Origin: Polytrichum commune
Taxonomy: Eukaryota > Streptophyta > Polytrichopsida > Polytrichales > Polytrichaceae
Length of the DNA: 64,000 nt
Assembly (NCBI GenBank): GCA_950295325.1
Contig: OX485809.1
Location: 3,968,001-4,032,000 of the forward strand
Reading direction: 5' to 3'
Part shown: in pieces, positions 1-11,141 of the stretch
Position numbering within the stretch: the stretch's first letter is position 1
Layout: the number at the start of each line of letters is the position of its first letter
Program-made: the position numbers and the translations under genes
Notes under the pieces: generated by a model
What the model was told of the DNA's origin: nothing
What the model saw: only the letters and a program-made list of their open reading frames with translations
The model's database searches: none

Positions 1-790
1 AAGTCATACACCCCCCCAATACATCCATGCATTGGTTACACTAGACAATCCTAGCAAGATAACTCATCCACCCGATCTGATTTGACGTTTAACACCACGT
101 GACCTAACTTTTACGTAACATAGTGGGCCCAAATTCAGTAATCAATGAAACACATGCACAGCCTATGAGCGTTTACCCCTTTTTGTGTGTAGTGCGCCAT
201 TATTTCGGTGTGGTGGTCACTTGTTGACTCCTTAGTGCAAGTGGTTGCTCCCCCTTCTTCGAACCCCTAATTAACCCCGGCCCTGAACACTTGATAATGT
301 CTGGATTTCTTTCAGGGTTCTACCACATTTCGACCTAGGAGCCTCTCCCAGAACACAACTACCCCCCTCTTCCCTTCCTTGGTGATCTCTTAACTAATCT
401 TTCAACTAGCCATCACACACCCAGGGATAGTTGCCTTTGAGCGTGAATATTGTTGTGAGTACGCTCCTTCTCGCGACAAGATCTTTTACAAGTAATGAAT
501 ATGCAAATACAACAGGATTCACATAATACTAACTTGTCACAATAGAACCCGACGTCAAATGTGCATGAATGCACTCCGTCAATGGAGACCAGATTAGGTC
601 CTCGGAAGGCTCTACTTGTAAAAGATGAGCCCTTCCTTGACCTAACTGATCTAATGAGGTGAGAGAGAAGGATATAACTAGTTATGTTATAGCCCCATTC
701 ACACTACCTTAATGGTACTTCTCTACCTCCTAAGCAGAGCTAATGGCTATTAGGACGCTATAAGCTAACTACACCGTAACTCATGACAGG
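1..790. other. gene-free spacer
   Basis: I see no convincing reading frame, RNA gene or terminal inverted repeat in this AT-rich stretch. It precedes the tandem 305-bp repeats. Confidence 0.4.
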
Positions 791-1905
791 TGCATCACAA
801 ACCTCTCAAAGTCATATTTCATCAACACTTGATTTTTTCATATAGGTTCAATTGCATCGAACTACATCAACATCGAATCAATGCTTACTAAAACATAGGG
901 CTGCAATTTTAATCTATCGTTTCTATATTCTATGGTTGCAAGGCCTTTTAAATTTGACTTATGAATTGAATCAATGTTGATTTGAGTCAGAAGCTAAAAT
1001 GTTGAGTTAGCTCTGCAAAAGTTGGATGCGTATAGTTCAGTCGGTGCGAGGAGAAATTGAAATGTGGCGCCGAAGTTAGTTGCATGGAGTTTCAGGTACA
1101 TCACAAACTTCTTAAAGTCATATATGATCAACGCTGATGTCACATTGATTCAATTAAATCAATAACTACATCAACACTGAATCAATGCCTACCAAACTCA
1201 GGGATTTGATTTTAATCTGTTTTTCTATATTCTATGGTTGCAAGGCATTTTAGTGTTGAATTGTGGATTGAATTAATTTCAAATGAATCACTAGCTAAAA
1301 TGTTGGGTTAGCATTGAAAAGATGTTAAACCCTGAAGGGTATGTATCAACATTGACTCAAGAATAAACGTGATTAAAAGCTGGTCACTTACAGTTTGAGA
1401 TGCATCACAAACGTCCAAAATAATATATCCTCTTTGATTTCACATTGATTTAATAACATCAAACTACAAGACTCAATGCCTACCAAACTTAGGGTATAAA
1501 TTTTAATCCGTTTTTTCTGTATTATGTGGTTGCTAGACATTGTAGAGTTGAATTATGAGTTCAATGAAACCTTAGGTAAAATATGGAGTTACCACTTTAG
1601 AAAATATATTAAACCCTGAAGGGCATGTATTAACAACAACTCAACATTAAATGCTGGTCACTTGCATTAGAGATATAGAGAAGAACTGACATTGGAATCC
1701 ATACCTTCAAACATAAGGTTGTAACTTCAATCTTTAGTATGTATTTCAAGGTGCAAATCATAAACAGTTAAATTGTGGGTTGAATCAATGTTGAATGTAG
1801 TCATTAGCTAATTGTTGAGACAATACTGCAAAGACATGCAAACTTGAAGGGTATGCATCAACACTGACTCGACATCAACCCCTGGTCTCTTGCATTTTGA
1901 GATGC
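791..1905 (+). repeat. four degenerate tandem copies of a ~305-bp repeat
   Basis: Units begin near 791, 1097, 1401 and about 1674. Each opens with a form of TGCATCACAAAC (degraded in the fourth), continues through CATTGATT and CAATGCCTACCAAA, then TTTCTATATTCTATGGTTGC, and closes with CCTGAAGGGTATG and GGTCACTT. The spacing of the first three starts is 306 and 304 bases. Copies differ by many substitutions, so the array is old. A further copy lies at 12036-12720, where it is interrupted by a hAT element. The opening motif also bounds a small inverted-repeat element in an intron near 19646-19868, so the unit may come from a DNA transposon. It lies directly upstream of the F-box gene. Confidence 0.75.
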
Positions 1906-2085
1906 ATAGAGAATACACACTGATGGCTTTTGTAACAGTTTTGCAGGGTGTACTTAAACTTGGGATTATCATGCTCGATGCTTCTTTTGCTCAAGACATT
2001 GCATGATGGAGCTGCAAAATTGAATCTACATGAGGGAGTGATTGTATTTTGAGGACTTTAATTTGAGGACAATCATCTCGTGCGA

Positions 2086-3219
2086 ATGGAGACGTGCATA
2101 TGGGGTGCCATCCCCATGGAGATTCTCGAGCGAGTTATTGCCTTTCTTCCACTTCCATCATTGAGTAGGTTTCAATGCGTCAACAAATGGTTCAACGCTT
2201 ATATTCTCTCAGACAAGTTCCTCAAGGTTTGCGAGGGGCTTCCGTTGAGAAAGGCACCTCTATTTGTGTGCAAAAATGGACAAACATTTTGTTTGGAGGT
2301 ATCTGTGTGTGTGAAAATGCTGGACTTCGTCACGAAATACGTGCAACCGCATCATGAGCCGGAGTGTAGTCTGCGTTGTTATTCTGCTCATGGAAGTCTG
2401 GCTTTGGTAACATGTGGTGGGTTAAGTGCCTGTGACGATATCATCTTCAACCTTGCATTAAGGACATGTACAAGGGTCCCAAGAAATCCTTTTTGGGATC
2501 TTGAATTACAACCTCCATGGTACGGGATTGTACCTGTTGAGGGTGGTCCCAAGAACACTGACTTCAAAATTATGGTATTCCAGAGATACATGTTTTCATG
2601 GGAACTACACATGTACGACCCAATTGATGGCAGCTGGAGGAAGCTCCACCTTCAACTCGGCAGCTACCAGCTAGGTTACTGGCTAACCTGTGCAGTTTTT
2701 CATGACAAATTGGTAGTCGTGTTCTCTCGCGACTGTGACTTTGATTGTTCTTCACACAATCTGGTGACCATATCTATTGAAGGAGACGATGAAGGAAGCG
2801 TTGTCAAATTCCAAAGAATGAATGATGTCGTGCACCCGAGGCTCGTTACTGATGGAAAACGTTTATTTCTTGCCGGCTGGAGACACGCAAGGGTACAAGT
2901 GTGGGAGGTGAATCGATCCATACAAAAATTTGTTAAGGTATTCCGAATCCCAATGTCGATGAAGAAGAAAAGTAAGGAGGGGGGCAATTATCTGTACAAC
3001 CTCATGATACATAAAGATTCTTTCTTCTTCAGATTGAGTTATGACAAGGCAGCCATTTATGATATGACACAAAAAGTGTGGCGGTGCGCGAGGAGCCTAG
3101 AAAGAGACAGACGGGAGAAAGCACCACCGGTCCCTTTCACTGAAAGAATATCCTTTTTCCTGGATGTTGGTGAAGATTGTTGGCATGAACGGATCAATAT
3201 ATTCTTGAGCAAATCCTAG
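2086..3219 (+). CDS. F-box protein, intronless
   Basis: This 377-residue protein probably serves as the substrate-recognition subunit of an SCF (SKP1-cullin-F-box) ubiquitin ligase. The F-box is at about residues 8-46, with the IPMEILERVIAFLPLPSLSR core followed by a Cys-Val-Asn-Lys-Trp segment where SKP1 binds. The rest looks like the degenerate beta-propeller (kelch or F-box-associated) domain of plant F-box proteins: repeated aromatic strands such as MYDPIDGSWRKL near the middle and IYDMTQKVWR near the C terminus. I placed the start at ATG 2086; the frame is open two codons upstream, but only from a GTG. The frame is uninterrupted and of normal length for the family, so it looks intact. 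Substrate and regulation cannot be read. Upstream lie the tandem 305-bp repeats, downstream a dispersed repeat copy. Confidence 0.82.
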   Translation: METCIWGAIPMEILERVIAFLPLPSLSRFQCVNKWFNAYILSDKFLKVCEGLPLRKAPLFVCKNGQTFCLEVSVCVKMLDFVTKYVQPHHEPECSLRCYSAHGSLALVTCGGLSACDDIIFNLALRTCTRVPRNPFWDLELQPPWYGIVPVEGGPKNTDFKIMVFQRYMFSWELHMYDPIDGSWRKLHLQLGSYQLGYWLTCAVFHDKLVVVFSRDCDFDCSSHNLVTISIEGDDEGSVVKFQRMNDVVHPRLVTDGKRLFLAGWRHARVQVWEVNRSIQKFVKVFRIPMSMKKKSKEGGNYLYNLMIHKDSFFFRLSYDKAAIYDMTQKVWRCARSLERDRREKAPPVPFTERISFFLDVGEDCWHERINIFLSKS

Positions 3220-4387
3220 GGAGAACATCTGTGTCCTTGTCATCAATGTTGTATCTCATTTCGAAAGCTTATATTATTGATATACACTCAGCTAAACAGA
3301 ACTGGGCCACATTATATGTGGAGCCAATGGTTACAGTCTTGATGCTTAAGGTGGACGTGCCTAATCCAGATTATTTTCTCTTTGCACCCATTTCTAAGAA
3401 ATGAAACACACAAGTGTGAGATGGTTAGCAAATCCAAATCATGCACTTAGCCATTTGCTTGATAATTTCTGGAGCTCATTCGAATATCTTATTCATTATC
3501 AAAGTGAAGGTTCTTGTGCTCATTAAGTGGTCCTATAGTCCCCCTGCAATTATGTAGACTATGAGCATGTAGTCCAATCTCTTTGTCCATACATCCACAC
3601 CTAACCACATACCACTCAAATACATCTGTCCAAATTACTACTTTGTTGGAATTGGGCATGTCTAGCTTAAAGCATGTTCACTAGTTCTCCATACAACGCC
3701 CTAGAATGCCCCAAAACTCCCTAGAAGAATGCCGGCTTTAGCCTGTGACTTTGACCCATGCATTAGGCCTACTTGCTATAAGTTTTTTGGCAGGGCCTAG
3801 AAAGCCCTCCTAGGCCGGAATAGGTTGGGTGTATTGCGGCATAGCTTTCAACTCTTCTATAAGAGAATCAATCAAATAGAATCTTAGCTTGAACTATTTC
3901 TATGTAAAGCCATGTGTATTGTAAGATATTGGTTTTGATCATGGGACCCACAATTATCATGAAGCTCATATAGAGTGAATGTGTGGGACATATAATGAGA
4001 GTACTCCCCTCTAAAATAATGCTATCCGATTAAGCACCCCTTTATGTTAGCGATTAGTGTATAATGTGTGATCATGCTCTTATACTGATTGTAATGAATG
4101 GAATTGTGCCCTAATTTGATATGGCATGGAAAGGATGCAGAGAGAAAATTAGTTTCATTGAAAGAAATGCATTGTGAAGGTGCGTTTTACACACTATCAT
4201 CGTTCTAGTGGTTGGTGATCATAGTTTACTTCCTTTGGCTCTATTTTTGTTGGATAATTGATGACAACCACAATTGCAATCACTGTACCTTACCTATGAT
4301 CTATGATACAAGGTGTAGTTGGGACTCGGGAATAGTTGCGATGGTTGTACCTTGCTTTGGTTCTATTTGGTAAGAAACAATACCTTT
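3220..4387. other. gene-free spacer between the F-box gene and the gypsy insertion
   Basis: Apart from the R1 copy at 3410-3665 I see no gene here. The last five bases, CCTTT at 4383-4387, are the left target duplication of the retrotransposon. Confidence 0.5.
3410..3665 (+). repeat. dispersed repeat R1, plus orientation
   Basis: This is one of at least eleven copies in the window of a family I call R1. The shared core runs from a form of TAGTCCAATCTC through ACACATGT, then TTAACCACATACCACTCAAA and a form of AGGTGTCCAATT. This copy also shares an upstream segment (GGTTAGCAAATC, then GAGCTCAT and GAAGGTTCTTG) with the copy at 62690. I saw no coding capacity and no clear target duplication. 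Confidence 0.6.
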
Positions 4388-5323
4388 TGTCGCAACCCTT
4401 GCTAGTCTTCCTTAACTTAGCTTGACCGCTTCCCAACCTAGCAAGTGCCATGAGCGCTAACTTGCACATCCCACGCACATGCATGGTTAGCTCCCAAAAA
4501 CCGCGGACCTCCAAGCTCATGGCTTGGTTACCAAACCCTCATACTCATGCATTCAGGGTTCTCCCCTTAGTAGGTAGCCCATGGCTAAGGTGGACTTCCA
4601 TCCATGGAAGTCCACTCTTGAGTTGATTATCGTGTTGCCAAAACAACACTACAACCACCCATAGCACATTGCCAAGTGTGCTCCGGGGGGGTCGGTCGGC
4701 TAAGCCGCCTCACCCATATAAGCCTCTAGGACTTTAGGCGGGGCCCCTACCCCACCATCAAGTATCCTTTTGTCTCTCTACAAGGGTTGGGGCCAAGTGG
4801 ACATTTTCCCTTAGCCGCTGGGGCTAGAACCCCCCAGCAACTTTAGACCACCATAACTTCTACATATGATGTCTGATGTATCAACCAACCACTCTATCGT
4901 CATCTACTGTTTGTGTAGATGCCGATGGACACCTCACTTGCCCCATTCGGGCAAGTATTAAGGAAGTTATGGCTCTTCAAACCTTGGCAGTCCTGGGCAC
5001 CACTCCCAGGTCACTGCTGTCCCAGGGTGCTGTCCCGGGACAGCGCCCCACTCAAATAGCCATATCTCCTAGCTTGCACCTCCAATTGAGGTGTTCCTTA
5101 GCATTCTAAAATTCCGTTGCCATAAGCTACTCATAACTCATAGCCTTAGCCTCATGACTCTTAGTCTCCATGGGTGAGAGACGTTCTCAACCCCCGTGGC
5201 CCTCACCCATACTAAGAGTACTTGGGCCCTCTCACCAATGGCGCCACAAGTCCCGGGTGTCACTCCGGGGTCCCCCTTGTACTCATGGTGTTGCGGGCAC
5301 TCCTCATGGAGAGGTGCGTGACA
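4388..5323 (-). repeat. 3' LTR of the gypsy element
   Basis: This 936-bp LTR reads TGTCACGCACC...GGGTTGCGACA on the minus strand. It pairs with the split 5' LTR (about 939 bp). It contains an imperfect hairpin at 4590-4615 (GTGGACTTCCA, 4-base loop, complement) and a perfect 16-base palindrome at 5029-5044 (GCTGTCCCGGGACAGC). Both can also be traced in the other LTR copies. Confidence 0.93.
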
Positions 5324-5335
5324 CTCACCTCCACC
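5324..5335 (-). promoter_or_regulatory. polypurine tract
   Basis: On the minus strand the sequence directly before the 3' LTR is GGTGGAGGTGAG. Its position and composition fit the plus-strand primer of reverse transcription. Confidence 0.7.
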
Positions 5336-5339
5336 AAAT

Positions 5340-8300
5340 GGAGTCGCCACTTCACCAAATACTCCTTTCCTTTGCGCTTGTGGTTCCTACACTTGAGGAT
5401 GCCTTCTACTTCATATTCCAAATGATCTCCACAAGGTCGGGAGGTGGCCTAATCACTTGTTTGCAATTGGGCCACAAGGTGTCTTCCTTGAATGATTTTA
5501 GTAGTGAGACATGGAATGTCAAATGCAGTTTGATCTCGGGCGGTAACTCCAACTTATACACGTCCTTGAACACTCGTTCCACAATCGGAAACAGACCCAC
5601 AAATTTGGACATGAACTTTGGAGTGAGGCCTTCGGGCATTGTAAAGTTTTTCACATTCAACAACACCTTTTGGCCCCCCTCATACTCCACTTCACGTCTT
5701 CCGGCATTGACTTGTTTTTCGTAGCACTTTTGGACTTTCTCCAACAACAACTTGGTCTTCTCAAAAAACTTGTTCACGCTTCTTGGCCAAGTCCTCACCA
5801 TCTTGGTTGAACTCTAGTGTTGAATGTGCCCCCTCGAGAGCTAGGTTGGCAGATTGGAGCGGATCCACTCCATAAGCCACCTTGAATGGCGATTGCTTGG
5901 TCACCGAGTGCGTGGCCGCATTGTAACTAAAGTCCGCTAAACCCACATAGTCCGCCCAATCTCATTGGTCCGCACTCACAAAGTTCCTCAAGTATTGGTT
6001 CAAGAGTCCATTCACACGCTCGGTTTGGCCATCCGTTTGGGGATGGAAGGCCGTGCTAAAGGTTAGTTTTGTTCCAACATTCTTAAAGAAATGTCTCCAA
6101 AATGCGCTTGTGAACTTCGGATCTCGATCGGACACAATTACTCTTGGCAACCCGTGATGCCTCCACCATGCATTGAGAAAGAGCTTTGCGGTCTCCAAAG
6201 CGGTTGCCGTTCCCACGGTTGGTACCATATGCGCCAACTTACTAAACCGATCCACCATCACCAAGATGACATCGTAGCCTTGTGACTCCGGCAAACTCGT
6301 GATGAAGTTCATGGACACACTATGCCATGGTCCCGGCGGGATAGGCAACGGTTGCAATAGGCCGGCTTGCTTTTGATAAGAGGCTTGGTTCACGTGGCAT
6401 TTGACACAAGTCTTCACAAAGTGGGCAATTTCTTTTTTTATGCCCGGCCAATAGTACCTCCTTGACACCGCCGCTATGGTGGTTTTTTCCCTTCTATGGC
6501 CGACAATGGGACTATCATGTTTTTTTTTCAAAACCAATAGCCTCAACTTGCCTTGTGACACATACATCCGACTTTGCTTATACTTGAGCAATCCGTTCAC
6601 CAACTTGATCTCCTTGAGCGCCTTGCCTTTGCGGAGCTCACCTAAAAGCCTTTGTGCTTCGGGGTCGTTGATGTACTCCTCCCTTAACTTGCGTTGCAAG
6701 TTTCCTTCGCCTTTGTACATTAGCCGCAAGGTTTGAGTGATGCTTATTGCTTGGAACTCTTCTCGTCTACTTAGCGCGTCCGGCACCACATTGTCACGGC
6801 CCGGTTTGTAGATCAACTCCACATTTATAAGCGCCAAGGTATCGTGCCACCGCAATTGTTTGGCGCTTACTTGCGTTTGTGTCTCAAAATACTTCAAGGA
6901 CATATTGTCCGTGTACACCTTGGTCTTGTACAATCCCAAATAGTGTTGCTACGTCTTCAAGCAATGCACTACGGCAAATTTTTTTTTGTGAGTCGGCCAT
7001 CTCCTTAGACAACCATCAAGTTTCTTGCTCTCATAAGCAATGGGTCGTCCATCTTGCATCAACACTCTACCAATGGCGAAATCACTCGCATCCATATGTA
7101 CTTCAAAAGGCTTGTCAAACTCCGGAAACTTGAGCATGGGCGGCGAAAACAACTTGCTCTTGAGTTCCCGAAAGGCTTGGTGACAAGGTTCATGCCACTT
7201 TTGGGATACTCCCTTCTTTAACAAGTCGGACAAAGGCCTAGCAACCTTAGAAAAATCTTGAATGAAGCGGCGGTAGTAGTTGGCTAGGCCAAGGAATGAC
7301 CTAAGTCCTTTTTGAGTGGATGACCGCTTCCACTCTTGAATTGCCTTTATCTTTTTCATGTCCGGCTTAATTCCCTTTCTCGTCACCACATGGCCCAATA
7401 ATTCAATTTCTTGTCGATCAAAGTCACTATTCTCCCCGTTGGCGTACAACTTGTTGTCCCTTAGCTTTTGAAGCACCACCTCAAGGTGTCGTGCGTGCTC
7501 CTCCGCCATCTTGGAATACACTAAGATATCATCAATGTAGACTAATACGAAGTCATCCATTTCTTCTCAAAAAATGGTGTTCATAAGGGTTGTAAATGTC
7601 GAGGACGCATTACACAACCCGAAGGATATCACCAAAAATTCGTAAGACCCATACATTGTGCGGCATGCCGTCTTGTCCATATCTCCATCCGCGATTCAAA
7701 TTTGATAGTACCCCGATTTTAGATCTATCCGACTAAAATATTTAGCCCCCACCAACCGGTCGAAAATATCATTAATCCAAGGTAGCGGATAGTTGTTTTT
7801 GATGGTGACTCATCTTATTCAAGGCCCTATAATCGATACACATGTGTAACTTGCCATCTTTTTTATTCACAAAGAGCACCGGAGCTCCATATGGTGATTT
7901 GTTTGGCCTAATGTAGCCTCTCGATAGCAAGTCATTAAGTTGCTTTTTCAATTCTAGCAACTCCTTTTGATTCAATTGATAAGGTGCCTTGGATGGTGGC
8001 TCAGACTCCGGGATCACTTCGATCTTGTGATTAACCTCTCTTGTTGGCGGTAATTCTTGGGGAAATTCGTTGGTGAGTACATCCTTGTGTCTCTCCAACA
8101 CCTCGCGAATATGCTTTGGTTGAGGCCCATTGTTTCTAGTCTCCTCGTGAGCTTTTTGGGGTTGTTCCATTCGAACCACCACCACCATTTGCTCATTGGT
8201 CATTTGGTGTATCGAGACCAAATTCAACTTGCCTCCTCCCGCCATAAGAGTTCTCATCAACTTCAAAATGACCCCTTTGTCTCTACGGCGAATCACAAGC

Positions 8301-9859
8301 CACACCGGCTTACGCCTCACATCCACCGTGTGAGTCTCGAAGAAGGTGTCTCCCAAAATGAGGTCCACCTCATCCATTTCATAAAGTGTGAATTTTTTTT
8401 TAATTCAAACGTCCCACACTTTAAGTTCACATTCAACGCCACCTCCTTTGTCTTGTGCGGCTCGCCCTTTACAAACCGCACGTTAATGGGCTTGCCCGCT
8501 CTACGTGTTGGCAAGCCCAACTCATTGGCGAGCTTCGGGCTCATAAAGGAGTGCGTTGCCCCTGTATCAACCAAACATAAAACATTCTGACCATCGATTT
8601 CGGCCTCAAGATACAAAAGACTTGGTCGTGGCTTAAGGCTACTAGCCTTGGCCACAAAGCCACCTTCTAGCATTTGGTCGGTGGCACAACCACGATTTGC
8701 TTTAACACTCATCTTGTTGTCGGGGCACGCCGCTTGAAAATGACCAAATTTGCCACATTTGTGATACCGCTTGTCTTTCATGTCGCCGTCTTTCATTCTG
8801 ACATTGGGTGGTTTTCTTCCTTGGTGCCCATCCTTGTTGGTATTTGTCCCGTCGGCTTGTCCCTTGAATTGGTTGGATGGCCCAAACTTCTTGCGCTCCT
8901 TGCTTCGGGACATATTTCGGCTCGAGCTGCCTTGTTGTGTAGGGCTGTTTAATTTTCTTTCGGGGGCATCGGCTTCAATTCTCTCCGCAATCTTAATGAT
9001 CCCCGCCACGTCTTCGGGAAGCTTCGGAAACTTGAACAAGGCGTCTACTACCCACTTTTGTAACTCACCCAAGAAAATACATTTTTTAGCGAATTCATCC
9101 ATCTTAGGTGTTGCATTCATTTGGGCATTAAAATCCCGTACATAGGCCTTAAGGGATCCCGTGTGCTTCATTTGCACCAAGTTCATTCCCTCCCGCAATT
9201 CTTGGTATTATGGCGTGAACCTATCTACGAGCAATTCCTTGAAGCCGATCCAAGTCAAGCTTACGTCACCTCGGGCTCTTGCTCTTTTTTGCTTGTCCAC
9301 CATTGAAGCGAATGGTCTTTTAGAAATGTCACTGCTATAGAGACCTTATCGTCCTCGTCGGGCCTTTGGACATCGTAATAATTGTCCATCTCCAACAAAA
9401 ATTCTTTGACCTTCCTCGCCTTGCCAAGGCCCGAAAAGGTACTTGGCATATTTACCTTCGCCAATTTTTTGTTGAAGAAGAAGGCCTAGTACCTTGCATC
9501 ATTAGGAGCTCGATCATTTTGTCTTGTCGGGCCCTCTCGTCCTTACCACGCTTGAGTTCTTGATTCACGGAATCCATGAATTCAAACATTTTGAGTTGGA
9601 ACTTTAATCCAACATCGCCACCTTCCAAGTTTTCCGGTGCATTTGGTATTCTAGCTTCCGAATTTTCTTCGAGGTTAATGGGATCCCTCTCATGGGATTC
9701 TTCCACTTCCTCCCCCATTGCACCATCATCCCCACCATTTTCATTAGAATCAATGGTGGGGTCAACATCCTCTTGGGCATGATCCTTGTTCCGTTTTGAG
9801 CGTTGCAGGTTTTTGGAATTCCCGGGCTAATCATCGTCACCCCCACGTTTGATAGCCAT
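5340..9859 (-). pseudogene. broken gag-pol polyprotein of the gypsy element
   Basis: In minus-strand order I see: a gag start at 9859 with a stop (TAG) eleven codons in; a gag capsid segment (9261-9464); a CCHC zinc knuckle (CGKFGHFQAAC) and aspartic protease LVDTGATHSF (both in 8317-9198); reverse transcriptase with YGAPVLFV and YRALNK (7772-8377) and the YIDD catalytic motif (6949-7560); RNase H with DASDFAIG; integrase with its HHCC finger, SDRDPKF and DGQTERVN (5962-6939); an integrase C-terminal part with LTFHVSLLKSF (5406-5801); and a truncated chromodomain (EYLVKW) just before the LTR in another frame. Breaks include frameshifts near 9460, 9265, 8395, 7806, 5780 and 5420, and stops at 7696-7698, 7567-7569, 6949-6951 and 5962-5964. 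Three of these are TGA where the family usually has arginine CGA, as expected from decay of methylated CpG. It cannot encode its own proteins. Confidence 0.9.
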
Positions 9860-9890
9860 ATTTCCCTCAAAGTGCTAGCTCAAATACTAG

Positions 9891-9908
9891 AACCCTGCTT
9901 TGATACCA
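9891..9908 (-). promoter_or_regulatory. primer binding site for initiator tRNA-Met
   Basis: The minus strand reads TGGTATCAAAGCAGGGTT, two bases inside the 5' LTR. It closely matches the usual plant tRNA-Met primer site beginning TGGTATCAGAGC and fixes the element's direction. Confidence 0.85.
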
Positions 9909-9910
9909 CG

Positions 9911-10095
9911 TGTCGCAACCCTTGCTAGTCTTCCTTAACTTAGCTTGACCGCTTCCCAACCTAGCAAGTGTCACGAGCATTAACCTGCACATCCCACGCA
10001 CATGCATGGATAGCTCCCAAAAACCGCGGACCTCCAAGCTCATCATGATGGCTTGGTTCCAAACCCTCCTACTCATGCATTCGGGACTCTCCCCT
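9911..10095 (-). repeat. 5' LTR, inner part
   Basis: These 185 bases match the first part of 4388-5323 with a few percent difference and a 6-base insertion. The LTR resumes at 14795 after the nested transposon. Its last nine bases, CTCTCCCCT (10087-10095), are repeated at 14786-14794. Confidence 0.9.
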
Positions 10096-10169
10096 CCCTT
10101 GTCTCTAAGGGCCCTTGGGGCCTCTGCCTCTGCCCCTATACTTGCCCGCTTCTGCCTGCCCGCCCTGCC

Positions 10170-11141
10170 TGTCGCACACCTCTCCATGAGGAGTGCCCGA
10201 AACACCATGGGCACAAGGGGGACCCCGGAGTGACACCCGGGACTTGTGGCGCCGTTGGTGAGAGGGCCCAAGTGATCCTAGTGTGGGTGAGGGCCCCGGG
10301 CGTTGGGAACGCCTCCCACCCACGGAGACTAGGAGGCATGAGGGTAAGGCCATGAGCTATGCGTAGCTCATGGCGTGGTGATTCTAGAATGCTCAAGATC
10401 ACCTCAAGCGGAGGTGGGAGCTAGGAGTTATGGCCATTTGAGTGGGGCGCTGTCCCGGACAGCGCCCTGGTGCAGCAGTGCCTGGGAGTGATTCCCGGGA
10501 CTGCCAAAGTTCAGACAGGCATAACTTCCTCAAGACTTGCCTGAATGGGGCAAGTGAGGAGTCCATCGGCATCTACGTGAAGCGTAGATGAAGATGGAGT
10601 GGTTGGTTGTTATGATCAGACATCATACAAGGAAGTTATGATGGTCTGAAGCTGCTGGGGGGGTTCTAGGCCCAGCAGCTAAAGGAAAATTTCCACTTGG
10701 CCCCAACTCTTGGTAGAGAGACAAGAGGTTGGTTGACGGTGGGGTAGGGGCCCCGCGTAAAGTCCTAGAGGCTTATATGGGTGAGGTGGTGTGGCCTCAC
10801 CCACCCGAGGCCGAACGGCACGGCCTCCATGGGCATTGGCCCAATGTGAGGCCATAGTTGCCTAGTATGGTTCGGGTTGTTGTAGTGTTGCTCCGGCAAC
10901 GCGATGATCAACATGGGATTGGACTTCCATGGATGGAAGTCCACATCTAGGAATGGGTTACCGATTAAGGGGTGAGTCCCGAAAGCAAAGTAGGAGGGTT
11001 GGTTCCCTCCTATGAACTATTGGTCCGGGGTAAGAGGAGCTATCCATTAGCATGGCGGAATGCGAAGGGTTAGCGACTCGTAACCTTTGCTAGAATTGAA
11101 AATTGGCAAGATTATTAAGCGACCTAGCAAGGGTTGCGACA
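10170..11141 (+). mobile_element. solo LTR of a related gypsy family
   Basis: This 972-bp copy starts TGTCGCACACC and ends GGGTTGCGACA, opposite in orientation to the resident LTRs. It is flanked by the 5-bp duplication CTGCC (10165-10169 and 11142-11146). No internal sequence is present, so it is a solo LTR left by recombination between two LTRs. It is clearly more diverged from the resident LTRs than they are from each other, so it represents a sister subfamily. It sits in the subterminal GCCCGCC tract of the TIR transposon. Confidence 0.9.

Noticed and set aside
10170-11141. This LTR as the 5' LTR of the resident gypsy element
   Set aside because: It has the opposite orientation, its own CTGCC duplication and greater divergence. 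The true 5' LTR is split at 9911-10095 and 14795-15548.
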